The translations under genes and the position numbers were made by a program. Positions 1-8,854 of a stretch of DNA of 64,000 bases are shown piece after piece. The DNA comes from Paraburkholderia sp. BL9I2N2 (GTDB lineage: Bacteria; Pseudomonadota; Gammaproteobacteria; Burkholderiales; Burkholderiaceae): assembly GCF_004339745.1 (NCBI RefSeq), contig NZ_SMGP01000006.1, positions 248,001 through 312,000 of the forward strand. Reading direction: 5' to 3'. How positions within the stretch are numbered: the first letter of the stretch is position 1; each line of letters starts with the position of its first letter. The notes under the pieces were generated by a model. That model was not told the DNA's origin. It saw only the letters and a list, made by a program, of their open reading frames with translations, and searched no databases.

Positions 1-192
1 AGTGCACCAGAGGGATCCCTCAACGGCTTCTCATGAATCATCATGAGCCACCTGCCGTTCAGCATTGACGGACACTTTTTGGACGCCTGCTGCCCGACGT
101 GGTCGACCGTAGACCCAACCAAGCCGTTGACCGATTGCGGTCGAGAGACTTATCTCTACTCGGAAAGAGGCATTGGTTTCAGAGAAATCGGA

Positions 193-360
193 TTATTCTC
201 GCGGTCGCCGCTCCCCAGCTTCCTGATTCTCAGCCACGGCTCGACGAACGGCTTCCAAAAGGTCGGGGCGCGCTTCAGCGGTGGGGAGTTCGGTCAACTT
301 GCGCGGAGTCTTGGCGTGGGGTTTCAGCGTCAGACGGTAGAGCTTTTTCGGTGCAGTCAT
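193..360 (-). CDS. small basic hypothetical protein
   Basis: This 55-residue protein starts MTAPKKLYRL and is rich in Lys, Arg and Pro in its first half, with a helical, Glu/Ala-rich second half. An ATG at 360 is preceded by GGAG eight bases upstream, which is why I prefer it to the longer in-frame start. It lies downstream of, and on the same strand as, another short gene (430-612) with an equally good ribosome site, so the two may be cotranscribed. I recognise no family and see no membrane segment or signal peptide. The call rests on the ribosome site and the plausible composition only. Confidence 0.4.
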   Translation of the reverse strand: MTAPKKLYRLTLKPHAKTPRKLTELPTAEARPDLLEAVRRAVAENQEAGERRPRE

Positions 361-429
361 ATTTCGTCTCCGGCTTCGATGACAGTCCATTCGGACGGCG
401 AGCTCGGTCTTGCGCCTCGCTTCCGAAAA

Positions 430-612
430 TCACGCTTTCGGATCTTTACGAAACCCGGAGTTGTGCACTCCGTGCGTTGCGCGCCTCCAGGCTTCGTCGG
501 CGCGTTGCTGAGCCGATTTCACTGTATATGCTACCCGTTGCTTACTCTTCGGAGCTGGCGCAAACGCCGAAGTCAGACCGGAAAGTGCCCGGCGGACGGT
601 CCTGGTGACCAT
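430..612 (-). CDS. small basic hypothetical protein
   Basis: A 60-residue basic protein (start MVTRTVRRAL) has GGAG seven bases before its ATG. The sequence is Arg/Lys/Ala-rich with a helical centre (QQRADEAWRRA) and no hydrophobic segment. It is followed on the same strand by the small gene at 193-360, about 70 bases away. No family is recognised. The pair could be plasmid-borne orphan genes; confidence is limited because short basic reading frames arise easily in GC-rich DNA. Confidence 0.4.
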   Translation of the reverse strand: MVTRTVRRALSGLTSAFAPAPKSKQRVAYTVKSAQQRADEAWRRATHGVHNSGFRKDPKA

Positions 613-790
613 AGCTCACTCCGCGTTCGTGTCGGGAAGTTAAGTCTAGGCCCTTACGTGAAGCTCGCGCTACTGTACGTTTAAACAGCGCCTTGATGAG
701 CCCATTACGGACGACCGAGAACGCCGCAGGCGAAACGTCGCTGAAACGGGTCCAGTGCGAACAGAATGCGTTCGGCCGCCAATGGAAAAA

Positions 791-1192
791 TCACCCGAGG
801 GGCTGCGATGACAACTCTGCGAAGTTAGGCAAGCCTTGGAGATGAGTAGGAGCCCAGGGCATCTGTTCATTGCCGAATGACTGAAGTGTGCCAGATGCTA
901 CGGTTTTCTCGCATGGAACGGTTGTGGGTAGCGACGACAGCACGTGCGCGCAGCCATAGCCGGCGCGTGCGATCGAGATGATATCGACCGCCGGGTCCAT
1001 CAACGCCGCAAGCAGATCGCTTGTGCGATGCTGATGGGATCCCGCGAGATACCGGAACCGGTCAGCCACGTGCGCGCCTACGGAGACAGACAATCCCCAA
1101 CTCTCGAGCAGACAGATCGCCTGCGCGAGGTTATCCATGTCAGGAACGCCTGCCGGGGCGACGACCGCCACCCGTTTGCCTTCCACCGTCAC
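791..1192 (-). pseudogene. LD-carboxypeptidase (peptidase S66) N-terminal fragment
   Basis: The reading frame begins at a GTG (1192) with KRVAVVAPAGVPD and runs through DIISIARAGYGCAHVLSSL, which resembles the N-terminal lobe of S66 muramoyl-tetrapeptide LD-carboxypeptidases (the VAPAG start and the R-x-GYG segment). These enzymes are about 300 residues long and carry their Ser-Glu-His triad further on. Here the frame changes character after about residue 90 and stops at 133, so the catalytic core is missing. I see no usable ribosome site upstream. It is best read as a remnant. The neighbouring IS1182-type transposase is a possible agent of the loss. Confidence 0.5.
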
Positions 1193-1623
1193 GTCGGTTA
1201 CTCCACTGTATTGACCGGTCGACGGATGCCGACGTGTTTGTAGGCAACGCTGAGGCAGGCTCCACGCAAAACCCGATTTCGTTCTTGAAAACAGACATCG
1301 TTGCGCCGAGCCAACTCCTTGTCACCAGTCGGAGTTCCGTTCGAAATCGATTGTCCGCGATTCGGGCGACGAAGTCGATCATCACTTCTCGGTCGCACGC
1401 CTCCTGCGGATGGCGAAGCGATAGCCTTGGACCGCGGGCCGTATGCGGGAGACATAAGCCGACCCAGGTTGTGTGGAAACCCGATGGAATTACGACGCGG
1501 CACATGCCCGCGCCCCCAGCGGCGCGTTTGGCTCCTTTGCGGCCATCACGGCGACGACGAGGGTGAGCGTCCCCGGTGCGTTCTAGAGAAGCTTGATGGC
1601 TTTGTTTAGGACCTACGAGGTGC
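1193..1623. other. no supported gene; degenerate sequence next to IS
   Basis: This stretch between the S66 fragment and the IS1182-type transposase has open frames on both strands but none with a ribosome site or recognisable domain. It may hold decayed sequence displaced by the insertion. I looked for a terminal inverted repeat matching the region upstream of the transposase and found none. Confidence 0.4.
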
Positions 1624-3081
1624 TTACGCACCCACCAGCCGCATTGCCTTCATCATCTTCTTGAAACCTAGAATTCTCAGCACTCGAGCGAGATTGTAGG
1701 CGAGTACGTTCAGACTCATCTCGGTACCTACGTTACGCAACCTGCGCGTCAGGAAGTGCGTGTAGCCCATCCAGTGCTTGAACGTTCCAAAGACATGTTC
1801 GACGGTTCGCCTGCGCACTGTCATCGCGTCCGGCGTCCTGTCGAGCCGACGTTGAACTGCCTCCAGCACTGACTCATGCTCCCATCGGCTTATCCGTCGT
1901 TGGCCGCTGGGAGTGCACTGTGACTTCATTTGGCATTGCGAACAGGCGCTGCTCCAGTATCGATGTAGCTGCATCCCGTGTTCCTCGCTGGTGTATCGGT
2001 AAATTGCCCGCTCTCCAGCTGGACATTGGTATTCGTCGTCCCGCGCAATGTAGATGAAGTCTGCCTTGTCGAACCGGCCATGGTATTTCGCACCTGACGT
2101 TGTGGGCTTCGGCAGCATGACCGCAATCCCCGCATCCGCGCACTCCTTGATCTGAGTTCCGGTGTAGTAACCACGATCGGCGACTGCCCGCAGCCTTGTC
2201 TTGCCCATCGCGTCACGCGCAGCTTTTGCCATGGGACTTAGCTGTGCCCGGTCGCTGCCAGAGTTTGTGACCTCGTGAGCCACGATGAGATGGTGTTTGG
2301 CGTCAACGGCCACCTGCACGTTGTACCCCACCATTCCCGAGCCCTTGCCGCTCGTTGCCATGGAGCGCGCGTCGGGATCAGTCATCGAGAGTTGGCCATC
2401 AGGCTGCGTCTTGAGTTGCTCCTTGATCTGATCGAGGTCCCGCATCTGCTCGCGTAAGCGCGCGATCTTATCTTGCAATCGGGTCGTCTTCGCTTCGAGT
2501 TCCGCGGGTTGCGTACGATCGGCAGTCTCCAGCGCGGTCAGATAGCGCTGGATACTCTCCTCGATCTGCTTCTGGCGCTTGTCGACTTTACCTTCGGTGA
2601 AGTTGCGATCCCGCGTATTGACTGCCTTGAACTTGCTACCGTCAATGGCGACCAGCGCTTGCGAGAACAGCTTCAGCTCACGGCAGAGCATCACGAAGCG
2701 GCGACACACGTTCCGAATGCCGGTACCGTTGTCACGACGAAAGTCGGCTATGGTCTTGAAGTCCGGCGCCAGTCGGCCCGTGAGCCACATCAACTCAACA
2801 TTGCGCTGGCATTCGCGCTCAAGACGCCGGCTTGATTGAACCCGGTTCAGGTACCCGTAGATATAGATCTTCAGGAGCACTGCTGGATGATAGGACGGGC
2901 GACCTGTAACCGACGGTATTGCTCCATCGAAGCCCAATGATGCAAGGTCAAGCTCTTCAACAAATGCCTCGATAATCCTGACCGGATTGTCCTCAACAAC
3001 AAAGTCATCGAGGCACTCTGGAAGCAGCGTCACCTGCTTGCGATCTTCACCTTCTATGAATCGCTTCATCCGGTCACCCAT
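1624..3081 (-). CDS. IS1182-family DDE transposase
   Basis: The 485-residue protein has the IS1182-family layout. The N-terminal part has the LLPECLDDFV and RPSYHPAVLLKIYIYGYLN segments. The catalytic part begins with VAIDGSKF, includes AVADRGYY, and ends with the conserved RRTVEHVFGTFKHWMG block, which carries the catalytic Glu. It would cut and paste the insertion sequence. Length is normal for the family and the frame is intact. The start could be the first Met or MKRFIEG four codons later. I could not identify matching terminal inverted repeats, so the exact element borders stay undefined. It sits between a broken peptidase gene and a GNAT gene. Confidence 0.85.
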   Translation of the reverse strand: MGDRMKRFIEGEDRKQVTLLPECLDDFVVEDNPVRIIEAFVEELDLASLGFDGAIPSVTGRPSYHPAVLLKIYIYGYLNRVQSSRRLERECQRNVELMWLTGRLAPDFKTIADFRRDNGTGIRNVCRRFVMLCRELKLFSQALVAIDGSKFKAVNTRDRNFTEGKVDKRQKQIEESIQRYLTALETADRTQPAELEAKTTRLQDKIARLREQMRDLDQIKEQLKTQPDGQLSMTDPDARSMATSGKGSGMVGYNVQVAVDAKHHLIVAHEVTNSGSDRAQLSPMAKAARDAMGKTRLRAVADRGYYTGTQIKECADAGIAVMLPKPTTSGAKYHGRFDKADFIYIARDDEYQCPAGERAIYRYTSEEHGMQLHRYWSSACSQCQMKSQCTPSGQRRISRWEHESVLEAVQRRLDRTPDAMTVRRRTVEHVFGTFKHWMGYTHFLTRRLRNVGTEMSLNVLAYNLARVLRILGFKKMMKAMRLVGA

Positions 3082-3255
3082 GCTGAATGAGTTAATCCAG
3101 TTTAGGTGACCAGGGTGTTTTCACACAAGCTCGACCCGAAGCCGCCAGTCGTTATTCTCGTAAGCGGACTTTCGAACGCCCGACGCATCGAGAAACCGCA
3201 GCCTTGCTGCCCCGTGCAACAATCTGGATTTTTCGAGTGAAGATCGACTTGAGCC

Positions 3256-3693
3256 ATGACAGAACATCGCTGCAGTAGGTTGGAAATTAGAAGGCTGTCG
3301 CCGCCCGAATGGATGCAGGCATACCCTGTCATCGCTCAACTTCGGTCTCTTGAAGAACCCGAATTCCTGGAGCGGACCCGCCGGCAATCGTATTCGGGCT
3401 ACGAGCTTGTGGCAGCATTTCATGATGAGAAGATTATCGGGGTGATGGGCATGAGACCCATCCACACCCTGGCTCGCGGGGCACACCTTCATATCGATGA
3501 CCTCGTGGTCGATGCGACGGGTCGAGGGAGCGGTGTTGGCCGATCCCTGATGGAATATGCGGAAACCGACGCCCGTGCTCGTGGTATGACCGCGATATTT
3601 CTTGACGCGCGGCCGGACGCCGTTCCGTTCTATGAGCGAGAGAACTATGTGCTACACCCCGCACCATCAATGAAGAAGGTTCTGGTGCCTTAA
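3256..3693 (+). CDS. GNAT-family N-acetyltransferase
   Basis: The 145-residue protein shows the GNAT acetyl-CoA fold. Strand beta4 and the pyrophosphate loop (motif A) lie at residues 80-99 (IDDLVVDATGRGSGVGRSLM), followed by a helix and the motif B-like FYERENYVLHPAPSMKK end. Such enzymes transfer an acetyl group from acetyl-CoA to an amine on a small molecule or protein. The substrate cannot be told from sequence. Length is typical. The start follows a weak purine-rich stretch. It stands alone, 170 bases from the IS1182-type transposase, facing away from it. Confidence 0.75.
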   Translation: MTEHRCSRLEIRRLSPPEWMQAYPVIAQLRSLEEPEFLERTRRQSYSGYELVAAFHDEKIIGVMGMRPIHTLARGAHLHIDDLVVDATGRGSGVGRSLMEYAETDARARGMTAIFLDARPDAVPFYERENYVLHPAPSMKKVLVP

Positions 3694-4066
3694 GGCAAGC
3701 CGGCCACGGTCAGCGCGATTCGCCCACGTCTTCAGTCTGTGAATTGCCAAGATTTTGCATCCACTGCTGAAGGTCCGCTCTTGGCCGTCCTCTGCCGGAC
3801 GGCGACTGGCGGCACGCGACCCATCACAGTCCTTCACCGCTTCGGCGTGAATGGCCGCTTAGTTGCGCGGTACTGCCGCATGGACTTCGGGAGAATTTGT
3901 CCTCGAGATTCCGCTAGCATGAATGGCCGAAGCTTGAGATGCCATGCATTTTCCTTTCATCCTTCTTTTGCCTACCTATACTCTTCTTGGGCGAGGTTAG
4001 CCTACTGCAAGCAGCGACACCGCTTTTTCATCAGATGTATTCTGCCTTCGTAGCGTGAGGTGGCAT
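3694..4066. other. intergenic, nothing supported
   Basis: No coding frame with a credible start and no clear hairpin or promoter is seen here. It probably holds the promoter of the methyltransferase gene that starts at 4067. Confidence 0.4.
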
Positions 4067-5128
4067 ATGCAATACGACCAACAGAAAGTGGAAGACTTCA
4101 TGGGGCGTATGGTTGGAGAGTTCGGCGCAGTGGCGTGCGCGCCGCTAATCGCGCTCGGCGACCGGCTCGGCCTCTATAAAGCGATGACCGAACAGGGCTG
4201 GATGACCTCCGAGCAGGTCGCTGAACGCACCGGTCTCGCCGAACGATACGTGCGCGAATGGCTCGCGGCGCAAGCCGCATCCGGTTTCATCGACTATGAC
4301 CCTTCGACCATCCGCTATCAGCTCGCCAATGAAATGGCAATGTGCTTTGCTGAAGAAACGAGCCCGACTTTTATCCCGGGCTTCTGCGACTGCGCTGAAG
4401 CAATGTTCCGCAGCTTGCCGAAACTCGAAGCCGCGTTTCGCACGGGTTTGGGCGTCGGTTGGCATCAGCATCATCCGTCGCTGTTCCGGGGTACGGAGCG
4501 ATTCTTCCGTCCGGGCTATGCCGCGCATCTGGTCAATGAATGGATCCCCGCGCTCGACGGAGTACAAGAGATTCTCAAGGGGCATGGCGCAAAAGTCGCG
4601 GATGTCGGCTGTGGCCACGGCGCATCCACGATACTGATGGCTCAGGCATACCCCAACGCGGCGTTCATTGGCTTCGATTATCACGAACCGTCCGTGCAGA
4701 GAGCACGTGAACTTGCAGACGGAGCGGGCCTCGGCGACCGCGTCACGTTTGAAGTCGCAACCGCGCAACAATATCCTGGAAAGGATTACGATCTCGTCGC
4801 ATTCTTCGATTGCCTGCACGATATGGGCGACCCGACGGGCGCAGCAGCACACGTTCTGCAAACGCTGAGACCCGATGGATCGTGGATGATCGTGGAACCG
4901 TTCGCGAATGACCGCCTCGAAGACAATATCAATCCTGTCGGACGGGTGTTCTATTCTGCGTCGACGCTGATCTGCACAGGCGCATCATTATCACAGGAAG
5001 GCAGAAGAGCGCTCGGCGCGCAGGCGGGCGAAGCACGGCTCAGAGAAGTCGTGACTGCTGGCGGCTTCACGCGCTTCAGGCGCGCAACGCAAACGCCGTT
5101 CAATCTGGTTTTTCAGGCGCAGGCGTGA
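4067..5128 (+). CDS. class I SAM-dependent methyltransferase with N-terminal winged helix
   Basis: The 353-residue protein has an N-terminal winged-helix segment (residues 25-85, including GWMTSEQVAERTGLAERYVREWL) typical of Rv2258c/O-methyltransferase-like proteins. A Rossmann methyltransferase domain follows, with SAM motif I VADVGCGHGAS at residues 178-188. The later LVAFFDCLHDMGDP segment corresponds to motif IV. It should methylate a small molecule; the acceptor is unknown. I chose the ATG at 4067, preceded by GAGG with a six-base gap, over the GTG at 4055. It is a lone gene with no obvious partner. Confidence 0.8.
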   Translation: MQYDQQKVEDFMGRMVGEFGAVACAPLIALGDRLGLYKAMTEQGWMTSEQVAERTGLAERYVREWLAAQAASGFIDYDPSTIRYQLANEMAMCFAEETSPTFIPGFCDCAEAMFRSLPKLEAAFRTGLGVGWHQHHPSLFRGTERFFRPGYAAHLVNEWIPALDGVQEILKGHGAKVADVGCGHGASTILMAQAYPNAAFIGFDYHEPSVQRARELADGAGLGDRVTFEVATAQQYPGKDYDLVAFFDCLHDMGDPTGAAAHVLQTLRPDGSWMIVEPFANDRLEDNINPVGRVFYSASTLICTGASLSQEGRRALGAQAGEARLREVVTAGGFTRFRRATQTPFNLVFQAQA

Positions 5129-5663
5129 ACCTGGCTCGCTTGCCAGAAACCGCGCGCGACGCACAAAAGTCGCCAGGAGCGCAGAAGGCGACTATCGTCA
5201 GAGTGTCGGAGAGATGCACGCCAGACGGAGCGCCGAACATCAGGCGGAGATAGCGGAGCTGGATGGCACGCTTGCACGCCACGGCGCCCTCACTCGTGCC
5301 ATTATTAGGTGTGACCCGCAATGAACAGTCTCTCGAATTGAGCGCTGGATTCGCGCGTGCGGCTACGGTGCTCCTGAGGCAATACCCGTCGGCTTATGGG
5401 TGATGCTCGATCCGCTAGGACTTTGGCCATTCGTGATTGAACGTCCGTTGAACGATTGGGAGTGGGCTTTTGCCTACAAGCTTCGAACGGCTCTTTGTGG
5501 CCGATCTGTGTTCGATGCTGTCGGCTCTGATCGACCCATCCCAGCCGATCGGCCCACTTCGACAGTCGTCCGATCTTTGATCAACATGAGACGCTCATAG
5601 ACCAAACGCGCCCTTGTTTGGCTCGGCAACACTGCACACCGCCTGGCACGATCTGCACCCCAG
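5129..5663. other. intergenic, nothing supported
   Basis: Between the convergent methyltransferase and HAD genes I see only short frames with no ribosome sites or domains. No clear terminator hairpin with a T tract was found. Confidence 0.4.
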
Positions 5664-6278
5664 CTACAGCAACTTGCGACGCTCCAACTCTTCGGATAAT
5701 GCCCCGGCGCTGGTGAACACATGCCCGTGAAGACCTGCATTGATTGCCCCCGTCACGTTGACCTCGAGGTCGTCAATAAACAGAGTTTCGGCCGCGCAGA
5801 CACCGAGGCTATCAAGGCAGCGCAGATACGTGCGCGCGGCCGGTTTGGCCGAACCGAATGAGGCCGACGCGTAAACGTGCGGGCCAAAGAGTTCAGCCAC
5901 CGCAGGATTGAGATACTGGATGTTATCGGTCACCAGTTGACAATTGTTGGTTAGAACGGCTACCCGGTGTCGCCCCGCCAGCAATCTAACAAGCGCAAGC
6001 ACTTCGACGTTGGGCGATATCGACGCGCAGCGGCTAATTAACCAATCGTCGAGAGTGACCCGGCAGCCCAGGATTTCCCCCAATGCGGTCAGATACTCGT
6101 CACCGGTGATCAGGCCGGCGTCTGCACGATCTTCCAAGCCGGATCCCCAAATGGCCTGGCGGACAGTTTCATGTGTTCGGCCTGATAACGCTGAGAGATG
6201 ATCGACTCGTGCGGAGCGGTCGTAATGAGAAAGAACATCGTCCATATCGAACAGGACAAGAGATATCAACGCTGTCAT
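5664..6278 (-). CDS. HAD-superfamily hydrolase
   Basis: This 204-residue protein carries the HAD motifs in order: DMDDV with nucleophile D11 and acid D13, the motif II Thr in VAVLTNN (T110), the motif III Lys in GSAKPAART (K145), and the motif IV acidic pair FIDD (D169, D170). A helical cap lies between motifs I and II, as in subfamily I phosphatases and dehalogenases. It is predicted to be a cytosolic phosphatase or 2-haloacid dehalogenase-like enzyme of unknown substrate. Ribosome site is weak. No operon partner is visible. Confidence 0.8.
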   Translation of the reverse strand: MTALISLVLFDMDDVLSHYDRSARVDHLSALSGRTHETVRQAIWGSGLEDRADAGLITGDEYLTALGEILGCRVTLDDWLISRCASISPNVEVLALVRLLAGRHRVAVLTNNCQLVTDNIQYLNPAVAELFGPHVYASASFGSAKPAARTYLRCLDSLGVCAAETLFIDDLEVNVTGAINAGLHGHVFTSAGALSEELERRKLL

Positions 6279-6493
6279 TTGGTAAGTGCGTACGCTAAAC
6301 GCGAAAATTAAAGCGCCGTTCGGCAGTGCGCCTTTGGATGGCTGGGGCTCGTATTGTGCGTTGGTAAATCACGAGTTTGACAGGTACAGTTGATCACTCC
6401 CGGATCTGGACAACCGTTGCGAACGGTCGAAAGGGGGGAGCCTTGTGCTCCTACCATCGGACGATGTTTGCTCTAACCGCTCTGATCGCGCGT

Positions 6494-6849
6494 TCACTCA
6501 CGATCGCCGTTTGACTGGTGGTCCGACGGGCTATCATCCCCTTTACCCCGAGATTTCTTCACTCGACGCAGCGCCGCTCCGATCTGACCGGCGATGTCTC
6601 GGATCGACGAACGCATGTACCAGGCCACGACGCCAGGTGATAGAACCACACGAACGCTGCGCGATACCCTCGGAGCCACTTCCTGCGGATACCGGTTGAG
6701 GGAAAGCTCTCAAGGGGGCGGTGTCCAAGCGCCATCACGCCGATCGTCATCCAGACAACCGCCACCACGAAAGTGGGAAGGGACAGCGAGCAGGCCGCAA
6801 TGAACAATACGAGCGGCAGGCAGAGGATAAGTGGCCAGCGATTTTTCAT
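6494..6849 (-). pseudogene. small membrane protein, frameshifted
   Basis: The frame starts MKNRWPLILCLPLVLFIAAC and has two hydrophobic segments (residues 6-20 and 23-43), then a basic stretch up to FYHLASWP. From there the same frame turns implausible, while the next frame continues smoothly with WYMRSSIRDIAGQIGAALRRVKK. Restoring one base near 6620 would join them into a protein of about 118 residues. The part after the shift is helical and basic, as expected for a cytoplasmic tail. I recognise no family. It may be a real one-base deletion or a sequencing error. Confidence 0.45.
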
Positions 6850-7042
6850 ATCGTTTTCGCGCCGGCATAATCATTACGATTTTTCAGCTTATAGCATTTC
6901 GCGTGGTGCCACCGACCAGGTTTTCTGTCATTTTTGCACGCTAAGTGTGGACGTTCCAGGTGGGCTATTCTGGACGTTGAAAACGCCGGGCTGATTCACA
7001 TCAGCTCTATACACGCAAGCACCACCTCGTAGACTGAAGAGC

Positions 7043-7505
7043 ATGAAAGATCGATCCACAATTGTATGCGTACGCGACGGCAAGGTGCTTCTGGTCGCCC
7101 GCGCGCGTTCACGCTGGTCGCTATCCGGCGGCACGATAAAACGGTTCGAGTCGCCGCTGGATGCCACTGTGCGCGAGCTGGAAGAAGAGACTTCCCTCAT
7201 TGGAATGGAACTTACTGTTCCAGTTTGGCGGTCTCAGCAAACGCCACCATGTTTTCCGCGCCTATATTCCTCTGGACGCGTCCGCCGAAGCACGTAACGA
7301 AATTTCGCGTTGCCGGTGGTTCAACCCGGGCAAAATCCCAACGCTCGTCACGAGCATACCGACCCGGGAAATCGTCGATCTTTTTTGCACCCGCGAAAAT
7401 CGTGCCGAAGCGCCGCCAGCGGTCATCGACAAACCGGATGAAGGCGTTCTCCGGACGACCTCACCGTATGCCAACGTTGCCGGCACGGCTTCGCAGCAGA
7501 CTTAA
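7043..7505 (+). pseudogene. Nudix hydrolase, frameshifted
   Basis: The first frame (7043 onward) contains the Nudix box G-x5-E-x7-REL-x-EE (SGGTIKRFESPL then VRELEEETSL), with Ser in place of the usual final Gly. After SLIGMELT the frame loses sense, and the next frame (FQFGGLSKRHHVFRAYI, then NEISRCRWF and PTREIVDLF) gives the expected C-terminal half of a Nudix protein. The shift is near 7212-7222. Repaired, the protein would be about 150 residues and would hydrolyse a nucleoside-diphosphate-linked substrate. It lies 23 bases upstream of the MgtC-like gene, so the two probably formed a transcript. Confidence 0.7.
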
Positions 7506-7528
7506 CGAGCCGCTATCAAAGGAAAATT

Positions 7529-8206
7529 GTGATAGGTAATATCGAGCTGTTGTCGCGCCTCGTGCTGGCAGCGCTACTCGGGAGCGTCATCGGCTTTGAG
7601 CGCGAAAGATTAAATTGGGCGGCGGGTTTGCGCACGCACATGCTTGTATGCGTCGGCTCGTCGTTGATCATGCTGGTATCGGCGTTCGGATTTGCCGACG
7701 TGCTGGGCGAGAAGAACGTCGTTCTCGATCCATCCCGGGTTGCCGCGCAGGTAGTGTCAGGCATCGGCTTCCTTGGCGCGGGGTCGATCCTGTTGCGCGG
7801 GGAGATAGTCCGTGGACTGACAACTGCCGCGAGCCTCTGGTCTGTAGCGGGAATCGGTCTGGCGGTTGGCGGAGGGATGTACACGGCTGCCATCGGCGCG
7901 ACGATTATTATTTTGATTATTCTCGTCGGTGTGAAGCCGCTAGAACGTCGCTTTATTTCGGTCAAACAACAGCGCAACATAACCCTGCTGGTCGAACGCG
8001 GCAGTGCATCGCTTGACAGTGTTCACAACGCACTGGGTACGGGAAGTGTCCGGGTGAAGCAGTTCATCGTCCAGCAATCGGAAGACGACCCTGAACTCGA
8101 CGAAGTGCAGATTGGCCTATCGCGCGCAACGGCTAGCGAGTTCGCGACGATCTGTGCACGCCTGGCAGCAATGTCGGGTGTCCGTGAGTGCCGGAATGGC
8201 AGATGA
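7529..8206 (+). CDS. MgtC/SapB-family inner-membrane protein
   Basis: The 225-residue protein has the MgtC-family pattern: about four to five transmembrane helices, the GSVIGFERE segment, GLRTHMLVCVGSSLIMLVS, and VVSGIGFLGAGSILLRG, followed by a soluble C-terminal domain (residues 148-225). MgtC proteins modulate F-type ATP synthase and help survival at low magnesium or in host cells; some family members serve as general membrane proteins. It starts at a GTG at 7529, preceded by GGAAAA. The stop overlaps the next gene (ATGA), suggesting translational coupling. Confidence 0.85.
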   Translation: MIGNIELLSRLVLAALLGSVIGFERERLNWAAGLRTHMLVCVGSSLIMLVSAFGFADVLGEKNVVLDPSRVAAQVVSGIGFLGAGSILLRGEIVRGLTTAASLWSVAGIGLAVGGGMYTAAIGATIIILIILVGVKPLERRFISVKQQRNITLLVERGSASLDSVHNALGTGSVRVKQFIVQQSEDDPELDEVQIGLSRATASEFATICARLAAMSGVRECRNGR

Positions 8207-8493
8207 AAGTGGAACAGGTCATGGCGCGCACGTATGAATACCACGGGTACACCCTTGTGGTGGCCGTCGAATCCGACATTAGCTCGCAGCCTGGCGGCGG
8301 CACTGTTGCGTGCGTAGGTTACGTGGCGATCGTCAGGATTTTTCAGGCGGACAATGCGGTCGCCATGTTTTCGCCGCTGCGCTTCGGGGAGGCCGGCGGT
8401 CTTCCGTTTGTGACGGAAGCAGATGCCTTGATGGGTGGTTACAGCGCAGCATGCCGAATTGTCGATGATCTTTTCAGTCACGAGAGCCGATAG
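8203..8493 (+). CDS. hypothetical protein coupled to the mgtC-like gene
   Basis: This 96-residue protein starts with an ATG that overlaps the mgtC-like stop codon (ATGA), which is why I chose it over the ATG at 8188 or the one at 8221. The sequence is mixed alpha/beta with YEYHGYTLVVAVESD near the start and a hydrophobic GYVAIVRIF strand. There is no signal peptide or clear membrane helix. It resembles small cytosolic proteins of unknown function common in Burkholderia. The overlap suggests it is made along with the MgtC-like protein. Confidence 0.55.
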   Translation: MKVEQVMARTYEYHGYTLVVAVESDISSQPGGGTVACVGYVAIVRIFQADNAVAMFSPLRFGEAGGLPFVTEADALMGGYSAACRIVDDLFSHESR

Positions 8494-8641
8494 GCCTCGG
8501 CGGCTAACCGACAGGCGGTCTTGAACGCGTACGGATCGAGCGACGGGTGCTTGCTTGATCTGGTGGCGATCAAACGCCGCCAGGTGAACCGGATACGCTC
8601 GACGGCGAATTGGTTCTTCCTGCCTTCTGCGTTGTCTAAGG

Positions 8642-8657
8642 GTCAGGAAATCCTGAC
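8642..8657. promoter_or_regulatory. 16-bp palindrome upstream of the chemoreceptor gene
   Basis: Two seven-base arms, GTCAGGA and TCCTGAC, are separated by AA. The palindrome lies about 200 bases upstream of the chemoreceptor start and 150 bases after the preceding gene. It is not followed by a T tract, so a regulator site is more likely than a terminator. The rest of 8494-8854 shows nothing else. Confidence 0.35.
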
Positions 8658-8854
8658 AAAAGAATCATCCACTCACAAACCCTTACCGGTGGTTTTCAGG
8701 GACTCCCGCATCTCAAGCTCATGCGGAAATATGCCGTAAAACATGGTAAGCGGTATGCAGACGGAATCCGCTTTGAGTCTGATCGGATTCGATGAGATCA
8801 ACGGCGACTCATCCGAAAAATCCTCAATTCTCATGGCCAGGATACCGACAAATC

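Noticed and set aside
1140..1631. A 163-codon minus-strand frame next to the S66 fragment
   Set aside because: It has no ribosome site and no recognisable domain; the frame is not continuous with the peptidase fragment.
1560..3130. Terminal inverted repeats for the IS1182-type element
   Set aside because: I compared the flanks by eye; the two sides share only a short GTTTAGG and no matching ends.
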